Origin: Mediterranea massiliensis
GTDB lineage: Bacteria; Bacteroidota; Bacteroidia; Bacteroidales; Bacteroidaceae
Reading direction: 5' to 3'
Assembly: GCA_958402075.1 (NCBI GenBank)
Contig: CATXSD010000006.1
Location: 1 to 45,501, forward strand
DNA length: 45,501 nucleotides
In this document: positions 1 to 7,112 of the stretch, piece by piece
How the letters are laid out: each line of letters opens with the position of its first letter
How positions within the stretch are numbered: the first letter of the stretch is position 1
The notes under the pieces: generated by a model
Told to the model about the DNA's origin: nothing
The model's database searches: none
The model's input: the letters and a program-made list of their open reading frames with translations, nothing else
Position numbers and translations under genes: made by a program

Positions 1-230
1 ATGATGGGGCAGGTGATGTCCGTCTGTTCGAAGATGCCGAAGGCCGAGCCGTCGGCCAGGTGGATGTCCATGAAGACCAGTTCGGGCATGGGGTGTGAGG
101 CAAACCATTCCACCGTGCCGGTCACGCTGTCCGTCTCGCCTACGATGTCGAAGTCGGCGTCCACCTCCTTCATGGCCGCCTTCAGGTTGCGGAGGGCGGC
201 TTTTTCGTCTTCTATAATCAGGGTTTTCAT
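1..230 (-). CDS. LytTR-family response regulator, N-terminal part (cut by window edge)
   Basis: This is the start of a receiver-domain protein; only about 76 residues lie inside the window. The visible N-terminus reads MKTLIIEDEKAALRNL, with the acidic pair (ED) of a receiver domain, and the phospho-acceptor Asp follows in the motif LVFMDIHLADGSAF. The start ATG overlaps the stop of the upstream histidine kinase (ATGA, 4 bp), so the two are translationally coupled. The partner is a LytS-type kinase, so the missing C-terminus is expected to be a LytTR DNA-binding domain; this is inferred from the partner and from the receiver subtype. It is the last visible gene of the RND efflux operon and probably controls that operon. 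Confidence 0.9.
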   Translation of the reverse strand, partial: MKTLIIEDEKAALRNLKAAMKEVDADFDIVGETDSVTGTVEWFASHPMPELVFMDIHLADGSAFGIFEQTDITCPI

Positions 231-1270
231 ATCAGTGGCAAGGTTACTTTAAAGTCTTTTTCATTTTCTTCGATGGTGATGTCCTGGCCGAAGAGCAGGC
301 GGTAACGTTTGGACAGGTTGGCCAGTCCGATGCAGGTACTGCTGCTGTCCGTCAGCTTGGGCTGGATGCGGTTGCTGACACAGAGTGCGTTGCCTTCGGC
401 ATGGATGCGGATGGTCAGCGGGTTCCGGTTGCTGATTTCGTTGTGCTTCACCGCGTTCTCCACCAGCATCTGTACCGCCATCGGGGGCACTTGCCGCTGC
501 ATCAGTTCCTGCGGTAGGTCGATGTCGAAGTTCAGGTTGTCTTCGTAGCGCATCTGCAGCAGGTAGATGTACGAGCGTACAAAGCTCATCTCCTCGTTCA
601 GCGACACCGTGTGCGACAGGTTGTCGTGCAGCGTGTAGCGCATCACCCGCGACAGTTCCTGCAGGTAGTTCTGCGCTTTCTCGGGCGACTCGCGGATGAG
701 GGAGTACAGCGTGTTGAGCGAGTTGAAGAGCATGTGCGGGTTGAGCTGGCTTTTCAGGGCTTCGTACTGGTTGACCAGGTTTTCCGAGCGCAGCTGTTCG
801 TTCTCGAGCAGCACCCGCCGGCTGCGCTGGTTCTGGTGGTCCAGGTAGCAGGTGCCGGTGACGATGCAGGTCATCAGGATGTCGCGCAGCGGATGCAGGT
901 AATGGTGCAGGGTGGCGGTAATGGCCGGCACGTCGCAATGCTGGTGCAGGAAGACAAAGCCCTTGCCCAGCAGGTTGCAGACGACCAGTGTCACCACGAA
1001 GGTCAGCGCTACCCTTTTCCAGCGCAGTTCCGTTGCCGGATTGTCCGGCAGCATCATCCGGATGTTCAGGAAGAACAGCAGGAGGACGGAGAGATAGGTG
1101 AACAGGATTTCATAGCTGACGTTGGCCCAGTGCACGTCCGGGAACAGACGGCTGCCCGCCACGGGGTCGGACAGCGCAATCAGTTCGGGCAGGTGCATGA
1201 GGAACGCCACCAGAACGGCGATGGCGTTCATCATCAGCAGAAATCTTTTATGGACGTGAAACAACTTCAT
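227..1270 (-). CDS. LytS/YehU-type sensor histidine kinase (His_kinase family)
   Basis: This is a membrane sensor kinase of 347 residues that should phosphorylate the overlapping response regulator. The N-terminal 130 or so residues contain several hydrophobic segments (about 12-30, 50-68, 84-105) consistent with a four-helix membrane sensor without a large periplasmic domain. A linker near 150-175 leads into the characteristic His_kinase signature YEALKSQLNPHMLFNSLNTL, whose His in NPH is the phosphorylation site. The C-terminus carries a HATPase domain with the N-box MLVENAVKHN and a degenerate glycine box near CIGLANLSKRY. The start lies only 9 bp downstream of the adaptor gene stop, so it is part of the efflux operon. 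The signal sensed is not visible from the sequence. Confidence 0.93.
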   Translation of the reverse strand: MKLFHVHKRFLLMMNAIAVLVAFLMHLPELIALSDPVAGSRLFPDVHWANVSYEILFTYLSVLLLFFLNIRMMLPDNPATELRWKRVALTFVVTLVVCNLLGKGFVFLHQHCDVPAITATLHHYLHPLRDILMTCIVTGTCYLDHQNQRSRRVLLENEQLRSENLVNQYEALKSQLNPHMLFNSLNTLYSLIRESPEKAQNYLQELSRVMRYTLHDNLSHTVSLNEEMSFVRSYIYLLQMRYEDNLNFDIDLPQELMQRQVPPMAVQMLVENAVKHNEISNRNPLTIRIHAEGNALCVSNRIQPKLTDSSSTCIGLANLSKRYRLLFGQDITIEENEKDFKVTLPLI

Positions 1271-1279
1271 GCGGCAAAG

Positions 1280-2206
1280 TTAGTGTTTTTTATCCGTAAT
1301 CTTGGCAGATACATACATTCCCGGCCGGAAATCGGGGCAAGACTGGGTGATGCGGGCATAGACCTTGATGGAGCGGTTCACGTTGTCCACCATCTGGTCT
1401 ACCGACACCAGTTCGGCCGTGAAGGTAGTGTCGTCCATGCCGTTGACCTTGAACGAGAAGCGGCTTCCCGGTTTCAGCTTGTCCAGGTCCTTCTCGTAGG
1501 CCGTCAGTTGCAGCATGGGCGTACTCTTGTCGATGACGTCGCAGACGGGCTCGCCTGCCGCAAAATACTTGCCGGCGTTGAGGTCCATGTTGGTCACGTA
1601 GCCGTTGTGCGGAGAGCGTACTTCCAGATAGGTACGGATGCCTTTCTGCGTCAGGCTTTCCGTATCAGTACCCAGCAGGGCCAGCTGGGCGGCGGCAGCC
1701 TCCATGCGGCTTTTCATGGACAGGTAGTCGGCCTTGCTCTGTTGCAGGCGTTTCAGCGAGGCCGATTCGCCGGAAACCAGCTTCTGCTGGCGTTCGTATT
1801 CCGTTTTCAGGTATTCGGTCTGGGCGGCGGCATCGAGGTAGGACTGCTGGAGCTCGATGAAGGCCGGATTGGCCAGGGTCAGGATGACTTCACCCTTGCG
1901 GACGTATTCGCCGGGCAGGATGCGGATGTCCTGTACGGAGCCGCCCATGCTCAGGGTGACGGTGACGTGGCTTTGGGGCGGCATCATGATGACGCCGTTG
2001 AACGAAGGCGGGTTGGCCACATTCGTAGCTCCGCTTATGCCGTCTACTTCGGGTGTCTGTGTGCTGTCGGCCTCGGCCTGCACGGCTGTTTCCGCCGTGT
2101 CGGCCGTGGTTGTCTGCTGGCCCGAGGGATTTGAACACGATGCCGCCAGCACGGCCAGCATCAGGTAAATCATGCGTTGTTTCATCAGGTTCATTCTATT
2201 AGTCAT
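1280..2206 (-). CDS. RND efflux periplasmic adaptor (membrane fusion protein), lipoprotein
   Basis: This is a membrane fusion protein of up to 308 residues that would link the inner-membrane RND pump to the outer-membrane channel. A lipoprotein signal ends in LAVLAASC, so it is anchored by an N-terminal lipid. It shows the usual palindromic adaptor order: a beta-barrel/lipoyl half (GGSVQDIRILPGEYVRKGEV), a coiled-coil hairpin around residues 110-165, the second lipoyl half (VRSPHNGYVTNMDLNAGKYF), then a barrel domain. It is rather short for the family and has no metal-binding C-terminal extension. Three Met starts are possible (2206, 2194, 2185); the last gives the most typical signal peptide. 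It lies 46 bp after the pump gene and 9 bp before the kinase gene. The CusB/CzcB type is inferred from the pump. Confidence 0.92.
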   Translation of the reverse strand: MTNRMNLMKQRMIYLMLAVLAASCSNPSGQQTTTADTAETAVQAEADSTQTPEVDGISGATNVANPPSFNGVIMMPPQSHVTVTLSMGGSVQDIRILPGEYVRKGEVILTLANPAFIELQQSYLDAAAQTEYLKTEYERQQKLVSGESASLKRLQQSKADYLSMKSRMEAAAAQLALLGTDTESLTQKGIRTYLEVRSPHNGYVTNMDLNAGKYFAAGEPVCDVIDKSTPMLQLTAYEKDLDKLKPGSRFSFKVNGMDDTTFTAELVSVDQMVDNVNRSIKVYARITQSCPDFRPGMYVSAKITDKKH

Positions 2207-2252
2207 ATTTCTTGTTGTTTTTTTATGGGCAAATTAGTATGTCTGGGTTTGT

Positions 2253-5200
2253 TTACTCTGTATAAAGTTCCAGTTCGAGGATGGTGACGTTGTAGGCGTA
2301 GACCGTTTCGATGTAGCCCCGTCTGATTTCACGGGCGGCATTCAGGCTCTGGATGAATTCGCTGATGCCGGTCTCGCTTTCCTGGAATTTCTTCAGGGCG
2401 CTGTTCTGCAAGGCTTCCGCCTCCTTGACGGCTGCCTGCTCGTAGTAGGCCAGGCGTTCGCGCTGCCGGGCCAGCTGGCTCTGCAGTTCGCTCACCTTGT
2501 TGGACAGTTGGCGGCGGTTGTCTTCCGCTTCCCAGCTGGCTGTCTGCAGGTTGATGCGTGCCTGCTTGGCGCGGCTCCGTTGCGGGAAGAAGAGGATGGG
2601 GAAGGACACTCCTACCATCCACGAATTCAGTCCGGTGAGCGGTGCTATCTTCTGGCGGACGTAGCCTACGGACAGTTCCGGGAAGAAGCGGCTGCGCTCT
2701 ATTTTCAGCAGGTCCTTCTTCTCCTGCAGCTGGGCGTCGAAGTAGTTCAGGTGGAGGCTGGACAGCGACAGGCCGCCGGTGCGCAGTGTCATCACCGTCA
2801 GGGCCGTGTCGGCGGGCAGCAGGGCTTGGTCGCTGTAGCAGGCCCAGGCAAAGCGGCGTCCGGCCAGTGCCAGTTCTTCGGAGGCTTCCATCCAGCGGGT
2901 ATGCAGGTCGGTGGCCAGGGCCGTTATCATGTTGCGTTCGGCCAGGTCGATGTCTCCTTGCTGGTAGCGTTGCTCGCCGCTGTTGCGCAGGCGTTCGGCC
3001 AGTTCCTTCTGTCCGCTGTACAGCGCGTTGAGCTGGAAGGCATACTGGTAGTAGGCCCAAGCCCGTTTCACTTCGGCCGTAATCTCCTTCTTTACCATGT
3101 CGCGGTAGTTTTCGCCCTTGTAGATTTGCGTGTTGGCCAGGGCGTTCTTGTAGAAGGGTGTGAGCAGGGAGCCGAGCGACTGTTCCACCGACAGCTCGTT
3201 GTCGTGGCGGTCGATGCCGTTCAGTTGTCCCCAGGAATAGCTGAACGAAGTGTTTCCTCCGTCCCAGGCTTCCCCTTTCGTGGCTCGTGCCCGTTCGATT
3301 TCCGATTCGGCCATCTTCAGGCGCGGGTGGTTGTTCAGGGCCGTTTCCACAGCCTGCTCCAGGGTGACGCGCTGCTGGGCCTGTGCGGCAGGTGCAAGGG
3401 CGGCCAGCAGGACGATGGCGAAGGCTGCCTTGCGGGCAGACAGGCGGCTCTTCCTGCGCAGGCGTCCGGCAGCTATGCTGTTCACCAGTCGGTAGAATAC
3501 GGGGATGATGATCAGGGTCAGCACGGTAGATACGATCAGTCCGCCTATCACGACAGTAGCCAGCGGGCGCTGCACTTCGGCACCGGCCGAGGTGGCAATG
3601 GCCATCGGGACGAAGCCCAGCGAAGCTACCAGACCGGTCAGGAAGACGGGGCGCAGCAGGTGCGGACAGCCTTCGGCAATGATGCGGTCGGTGCACAGGT
3701 GATACCGGTTCCGTTTGCGGATGTCGTTGAAGTGGTTGATCATCAGGATACCGTTCAGCACGGCCACGCCGAAGAGGGCGATGAAGCCTACGCCGGCAGA
3801 GATGCTGAAGGGCAGGCCGCGCAGCCACAGGGCCACGATGCCGCCGATGAGCGACAGCGGAACGGTAGAGAATACTACCAGCGAATAGATGACGCTGTGG
3901 AAGGCGAAGAACAGCAGCAGCAGGATGAGCATCAGCGCGATGGGGATGACCACCGTCAGGGTGCTGATGGCGTTCTGCAGGTTCTCGAACTGGCCGCCGT
4001 ACTCGAAGTAGTAGCCGGGTTTCAGCTTCACGTTCTTGTCGAGCGATTCGCTGATTTGTTGTACCACCTGCTGGATGTCGGCGTCACGCACGTTCACGCC
4101 GATGACCACACGGCGCTTGGTGGCGTCGCGGTTGATCTGGAGCGGACCGTTCACCAGCTCGATGCTGGCCACTTCGCTCACCGGCAGCTGGATATTGTCC
4201 TTGGTGCGGACAAACAGCTTGTCGATGTTCAGGTCGCTCACTTTCTCCTTGTCCAGGCGGACTACCAGGTCGAAGCGGCGTTCGTTCTCGAAGACCACAC
4301 CTGCCGTTTCGCCGGCATAGGCCGTGCGGATGACGGTGTTCAGCTCTTCGATGTCGATGCCGTAGCGGGCTATCTTGGCGCGGTCGAAGCGGACGAGCAG
4401 CTGGGGCAGACCCATGGCCTGTTCTACCAGCACGTCGGAAGCTCCCGGCACCTGTTCCACGTAGCGGGCGGCTTCGCGGGCCTTGTCATAAAGCTCGGCC
4501 ATGTCTTCGCCGTAGAGTTTGATGGCGATGTCGGCCTTGGCACCGGTCATCAGCTCGTTGAAGCGCAGCTGGATGGGCTGGCTGAAGTTGAATTCCGCTC
4601 CTTCGATGGAGTCGAGGCATTGCTTCATCTTCTCCACCATCTCCGCACGGCTGGAGGCGGAAGTCCATTCGCTGAAGGGCTTCATCACAATCATCACGTC
4701 GGCATCTTCTACGGCCATCGGGTCGGTAGGCACTTCGGCCGTACCGATTTTGGCTACCACATGCTTGATTTCGGGGAAGCGGCTTTTCAGCCTTTTCTCC
4801 GCTTCGAGCGAGAGTTTGATGCTTTGGCTCAGCGAACTGCCTGCCGGGAGGGTCATCTGCATGGCAAAGTCGCCTTCGTCGAGGGTCGGGATGAACTCGG
4901 CTCCCAGCTTCGTGAAGAGCAGCAGCGAGAGCAGCAGGGCCACGAAGGAGACGGCGATGGTGCCCCACACGTGGGCCAGGCTGAAGCGGAGCACACGGCC
5001 GTAGACTCTGTTCAGCCGGGCGAAGAAGCGGTCGGCCAGGGTCGGCTTCACCGTTACCGTCCGTTTCAGGAAGAGGGAAGCCATCATGGGTACGTAGGTG
5101 ACGGACAGGAAGAGGGCACCGATGATGCAGAATACCAGTGTCTTGGCCATCGGCGTGAAATATTTTCCTTCGATGCCGGTCAGCGTCAGGATGGGGAAGA

Positions 5201-6578
5201 ACACGATGAGGATGATGAGCACGGCGAACGTGGCACTCCGTACCACCCGTCCGGCTCCCTTCTCCACTTCGTGGTCCATTTCCTCGCGGTTCAGGGTGCG
5301 GCCGCGCAGCTCCCGTCCGTAGAGATGGGCCAGGATGCCTTCCAGGATGACGATGGAGCCGTCCACCACGATACCGAAGTCGATGGCACCGAGGCTCATC
5401 AGGTTGGCCGACACGTTGAAGATGCGCATCAGGATGAAGGCGAAGAGCATGGCCAGCGGGATGACCGAAGCCACAATCAGGCCGGCACGCACGTTGCCCA
5501 GGAAGATGATCAGTACCAGGAACACGATGACGGCTCCTTCCACCAGGTTGCGGATGACGGTGGAGATGTTCCGGTTCACCAGTTCCGAACGGTTCAGGTA
5601 GGGCTCTACCGACACGCCTTCGGGCAGCATCTGCTGTACCTTGGCCACCCGTTTCTCCAGTTCTTTGGTCACCACGTTGGCGTTGGCGCCCTTGAGCATC
5701 ATGGCGATGCCGCCCACACACTCGCCTTCGCCGTCCTTGGTCATGGCTCCGAAGCGTTTGGGTGCGCCAAACTGTACCCGGCCGATGTCGCCGATGTGTA
5801 CCGGTATGCCGCCACGGTTGGTCACCACAATCTGCTCCACGTCGTGCAGGTCGTTGATCATGCCTTCCGAGCGGATGTAATAGGCGCGGTTCACCTTTTC
5901 GATGTAGCTGCCGCCCGTATTCTGATTGTTGCGGCTCAGGGCCTCGAATACCTCGCCGATGGTGATGTTCAGCGAGTAAAGGGCGTCGGGGTCTACGGCT
6001 ACCTCATATTGTTTCAGGTATCCGCCGAAACTGTTGATTTCCACAATGCCGGGGATGCCCGAAAGCTGTCTTTTCACAATCCAGTCCTGGATGGTGCGCA
6101 GTTCCATGGCGTCGTAGCGGTCCTCGTAGCCCGGAGCCACCTTGAGGACATACTGGTAGATCTCGCCCAGACCGGTCGTGATGGGCATCAGTTCGGGCGT
6201 ACCCAGTTCGGGCGGAATTTCGCCGGACACCATCTGGATCTGTTCGTTCACCAGCTGACGGGCGTCCAGCGTCGGAACGTCTTCCTTGAAGACCACCGTC
6301 ACGAGCGACAGCCCGAAGCGTGATACCGAGCGGATTTCCTCGACGTTCATCACGTTGCTCATGGCGATTTCGATGGGGAAGGTAATGAGCTGTTCCACCT
6401 CCTGTGGGGCCAGCGTGGGCGACACGGTAACAATCTGCACCTGGTTGTTCGTAATGTCGGGTACGGCATCAATGGGCAGTGTCAGCATGGAGTATATGCC
6501 GCCCGCCAGAAGCAGCAGGGTGGTCAGGGCCACGAACAGCTTCTTTCGGATTGAGAAATGTACGATTTTTGCAAACAT
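2253..6578 (-). CDS. Heavy-metal-type RND efflux pump (CusA/CzcA family) fused to a TolC-like outer-membrane factor
   Basis: This is a 1441-residue fusion. Residues 1 to about 1040 are a complete HME-type RND permease: an N-terminal membrane helix, LPIDAVPDITNNQVQIVT, the TM4 motif GAIDFGIVVDGSIVILEG with the proton-relay Asp, and a second half ending in the last helix bundle. Residues of about 1046-1067 look like an internal signal peptide (AAFAIVLLAALAPAAQAQQ). Residues 1068-1441 resemble a TolC/CusC outer-membrane factor: they start VTLEQAVETALNNHP, as such proteins do, and end in long helical repeats. There is no stop or frameshift between the parts. The gene heads the operon, followed by adaptor, kinase and regulator. 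The HME subtype suggests monovalent or divalent metal cations as substrate; the exact ion cannot be read off. Confidence 0.93.
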   Translation of the reverse strand: MFAKIVHFSIRKKLFVALTTLLLLAGGIYSMLTLPIDAVPDITNNQVQIVTVSPTLAPQEVEQLITFPIEIAMSNVMNVEEIRSVSRFGLSLVTVVFKEDVPTLDARQLVNEQIQMVSGEIPPELGTPELMPITTGLGEIYQYVLKVAPGYEDRYDAMELRTIQDWIVKRQLSGIPGIVEINSFGGYLKQYEVAVDPDALYSLNITIGEVFEALSRNNQNTGGSYIEKVNRAYYIRSEGMINDLHDVEQIVVTNRGGIPVHIGDIGRVQFGAPKRFGAMTKDGEGECVGGIAMMLKGANANVVTKELEKRVAKVQQMLPEGVSVEPYLNRSELVNRNISTVIRNLVEGAVIVFLVLIIFLGNVRAGLIVASVIPLAMLFAFILMRIFNVSANLMSLGAIDFGIVVDGSIVILEGILAHLYGRELRGRTLNREEMDHEVEKGAGRVVRSATFAVLIILIVFFPILTLTGIEGKYFTPMAKTLVFCIIGALFLSVTYVPMMASLFLKRTVTVKPTLADRFFARLNRVYGRVLRFSLAHVWGTIAVSFVALLLSLLLFTKLGAEFIPTLDEGDFAMQMTLPAGSSLSQSIKLSLEAEKRLKSRFPEIKHVVAKIGTAEVPTDPMAVEDADVMIVMKPFSEWTSASSRAEMVEKMKQCLDSIEGAEFNFSQPIQLRFNELMTGAKADIAIKLYGEDMAELYDKAREAARYVEQVPGASDVLVEQAMGLPQLLVRFDRAKIARYGIDIEELNTVIRTAYAGETAGVVFENERRFDLVVRLDKEKVSDLNIDKLFVRTKDNIQLPVSEVASIELVNGPLQINRDATKRRVVIGVNVRDADIQQVVQQISESLDKNVKLKPGYYFEYGGQFENLQNAISTLTVVIPIALMLILLLLFFAFHSVIYSLVVFSTVPLSLIGGIVALWLRGLPFSISAGVGFIALFGVAVLNGILMINHFNDIRKRNRYHLCTDRIIAEGCPHLLRPVFLTGLVASLGFVPMAIATSAGAEVQRPLATVVIGGLIVSTVLTLIIIPVFYRLVNSIAAGRLRRKSRLSARKAAFAIVLLAALAPAAQAQQRVTLEQAVETALNNHPRLKMAESEIERARATKGEAWDGGNTSFSYSWGQLNGIDRHDNELSVEQSLGSLLTPFYKNALANTQIYKGENYRDMVKKEITAEVKRAWAYYQYAFQLNALYSGQKELAERLRNSGEQRYQQGDIDLAERNMITALATDLHTRWMEASEELALAGRRFAWACYSDQALLPADTALTVMTLRTGGLSLSSLHLNYFDAQLQEKKDLLKIERSRFFPELSVGYVRQKIAPLTGLNSWMVGVSFPILFFPQRSRAKQARINLQTASWEAEDNRRQLSNKVSELQSQLARQRERLAYYEQAAVKEAEALQNSALKKFQESETGISEFIQSLNAAREIRRGYIETVYAYNVTILELELYTE

Positions 6579-6611
6579 AAATAAGGATGAATACTAAATT
6601 TATAATGGTTA

Positions 6612-6619
6612 CAAAGTTA
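6612..6619 (-). promoter_or_regulatory. -7 promoter element of the efflux operon
   Basis: On the minus strand the octamer TAACTTTG fits the Bacteroidota -7 consensus TAnnTTTG. It sits about 35 bp before the pump start codon, which gives a short leader. No good TTTG -33 box is seen at the usual distance, which suits a promoter that needs an activator. Confidence 0.5.
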
Positions 6620-6652
6620 CCCTCTTTACAGATGGAATTCTTCTTCCGGACA

Positions 6653-6682
6653 TTGAAACGTCCAAAATGGAGGTTGAAGTGT
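6653..6682 (-). promoter_or_regulatory. Candidate LytTR-regulator binding site (two 9-bp direct repeats, 12-bp spacer)
   Basis: The minus strand reads ACACTTCAA (6674-6682), then 12 bp, then ACGTTTCAA (6653-6661). Seven of nine positions agree. Paired 9-bp direct repeats separated by about 12 bp are the known binding geometry of LytTR-domain regulators such as AgrA and ComE. The pair lies just upstream of the -7 element of the operon that encodes a LytS/LytR-type pair, so it may mediate autoregulation. A GGAC-N8-GTCC dyad at 6648-6663 overlaps the proximal repeat. Confidence 0.4.
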
Positions 6683-6780
6683 ACATTTGGCGGGATGATG
6701 TATGCGGTTCCTTCTCCTCATTCCATATATGAACAAGGAGAAAACGGCGTGGAAACAGGGCTGAAAATATGGCTTTTCAC

Positions 6781-6811
6781 TTGGCATTTCCCGCGGTTTG
6801 CGTTATCTTTG
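6781..6811 (+). promoter_or_regulatory. Promoter-like sequence reading into the 22-bp tandem repeat
   Basis: TATCTTTG at 6804-6811 fits the Bacteroidota -7 consensus exactly. TTGG at 6781-6784 is a partial -33 match at the standard 19-bp spacing. No recognisable gene follows. The next start codons (ATGATG at 6834-6839) open a 57-codon frame that runs through the tandem repeat to 7007 and resembles nothing known. It could drive a small RNA or peptide, or be the remains of a lost gene's promoter. Confidence 0.35.
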
Positions 6812-6865
6812 TCCTGAAATAAAAATATTCCTTATGATGTTTTCCGTGTACGGCAATTATTCCCT

Positions 6866-7008
6866 TCCGGCCTGTACACGTTGTTTGCCCGGCTTATGCA
6901 CACCGTTTGCCCAGCTTGAACACATTGTTTTCCCAGCTTATGCACATCGTTTTCCCAGCTTAAACACGCTGTTTGCCCGGCCTGGACGGTTGGTTTTCCC
7001 AGCCTGAA
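6866..7008. repeat. 22-bp tandem repeat, about 6.5 degenerate copies
   Basis: Units begin at 6866, 6888, 6910, 6932, 6954, 6976 and 6998 (the last partial), exactly 22 bp apart. A typical unit is CCCAGCTTATGCACATCG plus TTTT. The CCCAGC/CCCGGC start and the run of T at the end are the most conserved parts; the middle varies (ATGCACA, GAACACA, AAACACG). There are no unique spacers, so it is not a CRISPR array. It lies between the end of the HTCS gene and the start of the efflux operon, which are both on the minus strand. The function is unknown. Confidence 0.9.
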
Positions 7009-7014
7009 GTTTGA

Positions 7015-7101
7015 GGGTGTGTCAAAATAGAGGTATCTGCGACTCTCCTCCTTCCGGAAGGAGGGGAGTTAAAATAGCCTCACTTCATTTTGAGACATCC
7101 C
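7015..7101. repeat. Nested inverted repeat, probable terminator of the HTCS gene
   Basis: The outer arms GGGTGTGTCAAAAT (7015-7028) and ATTTTGAGACATCCC (7087-7101) are imperfect inverted repeats. Inside is a nearly perfect 28-bp palindrome (7042-7069) centred on CTCCTTCCGGAAGGAG, with a single T-G wobble in its 14-bp arms. The element starts 12 bp beyond the HTCS stop codon and so may end that transcript. The outer arms resemble those at 31458-31702 and 45413-45444. Confidence 0.7.
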
Positions 7102-7112
7102 CCGTCCTGCCG

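Noticed and set aside
2508..6323. 1271-codon open frame on the plus strand opposite the RND pump
   Set aside because: It is a mirror frame of a GC-rich gene; its composition (runs of H, Q, E, D, G) is not protein-like and the minus frame is a clear RND pump.
6587..6817. 76-codon plus-strand frame before the tandem repeat
   Set aside because: It lies over the efflux promoter and the LytTR-like repeats on the other strand and has no protein-like features.
6866..7008. CRISPR array
   Set aside because: The copies are contiguous 22-bp units without unique spacers, and no cas gene is present.
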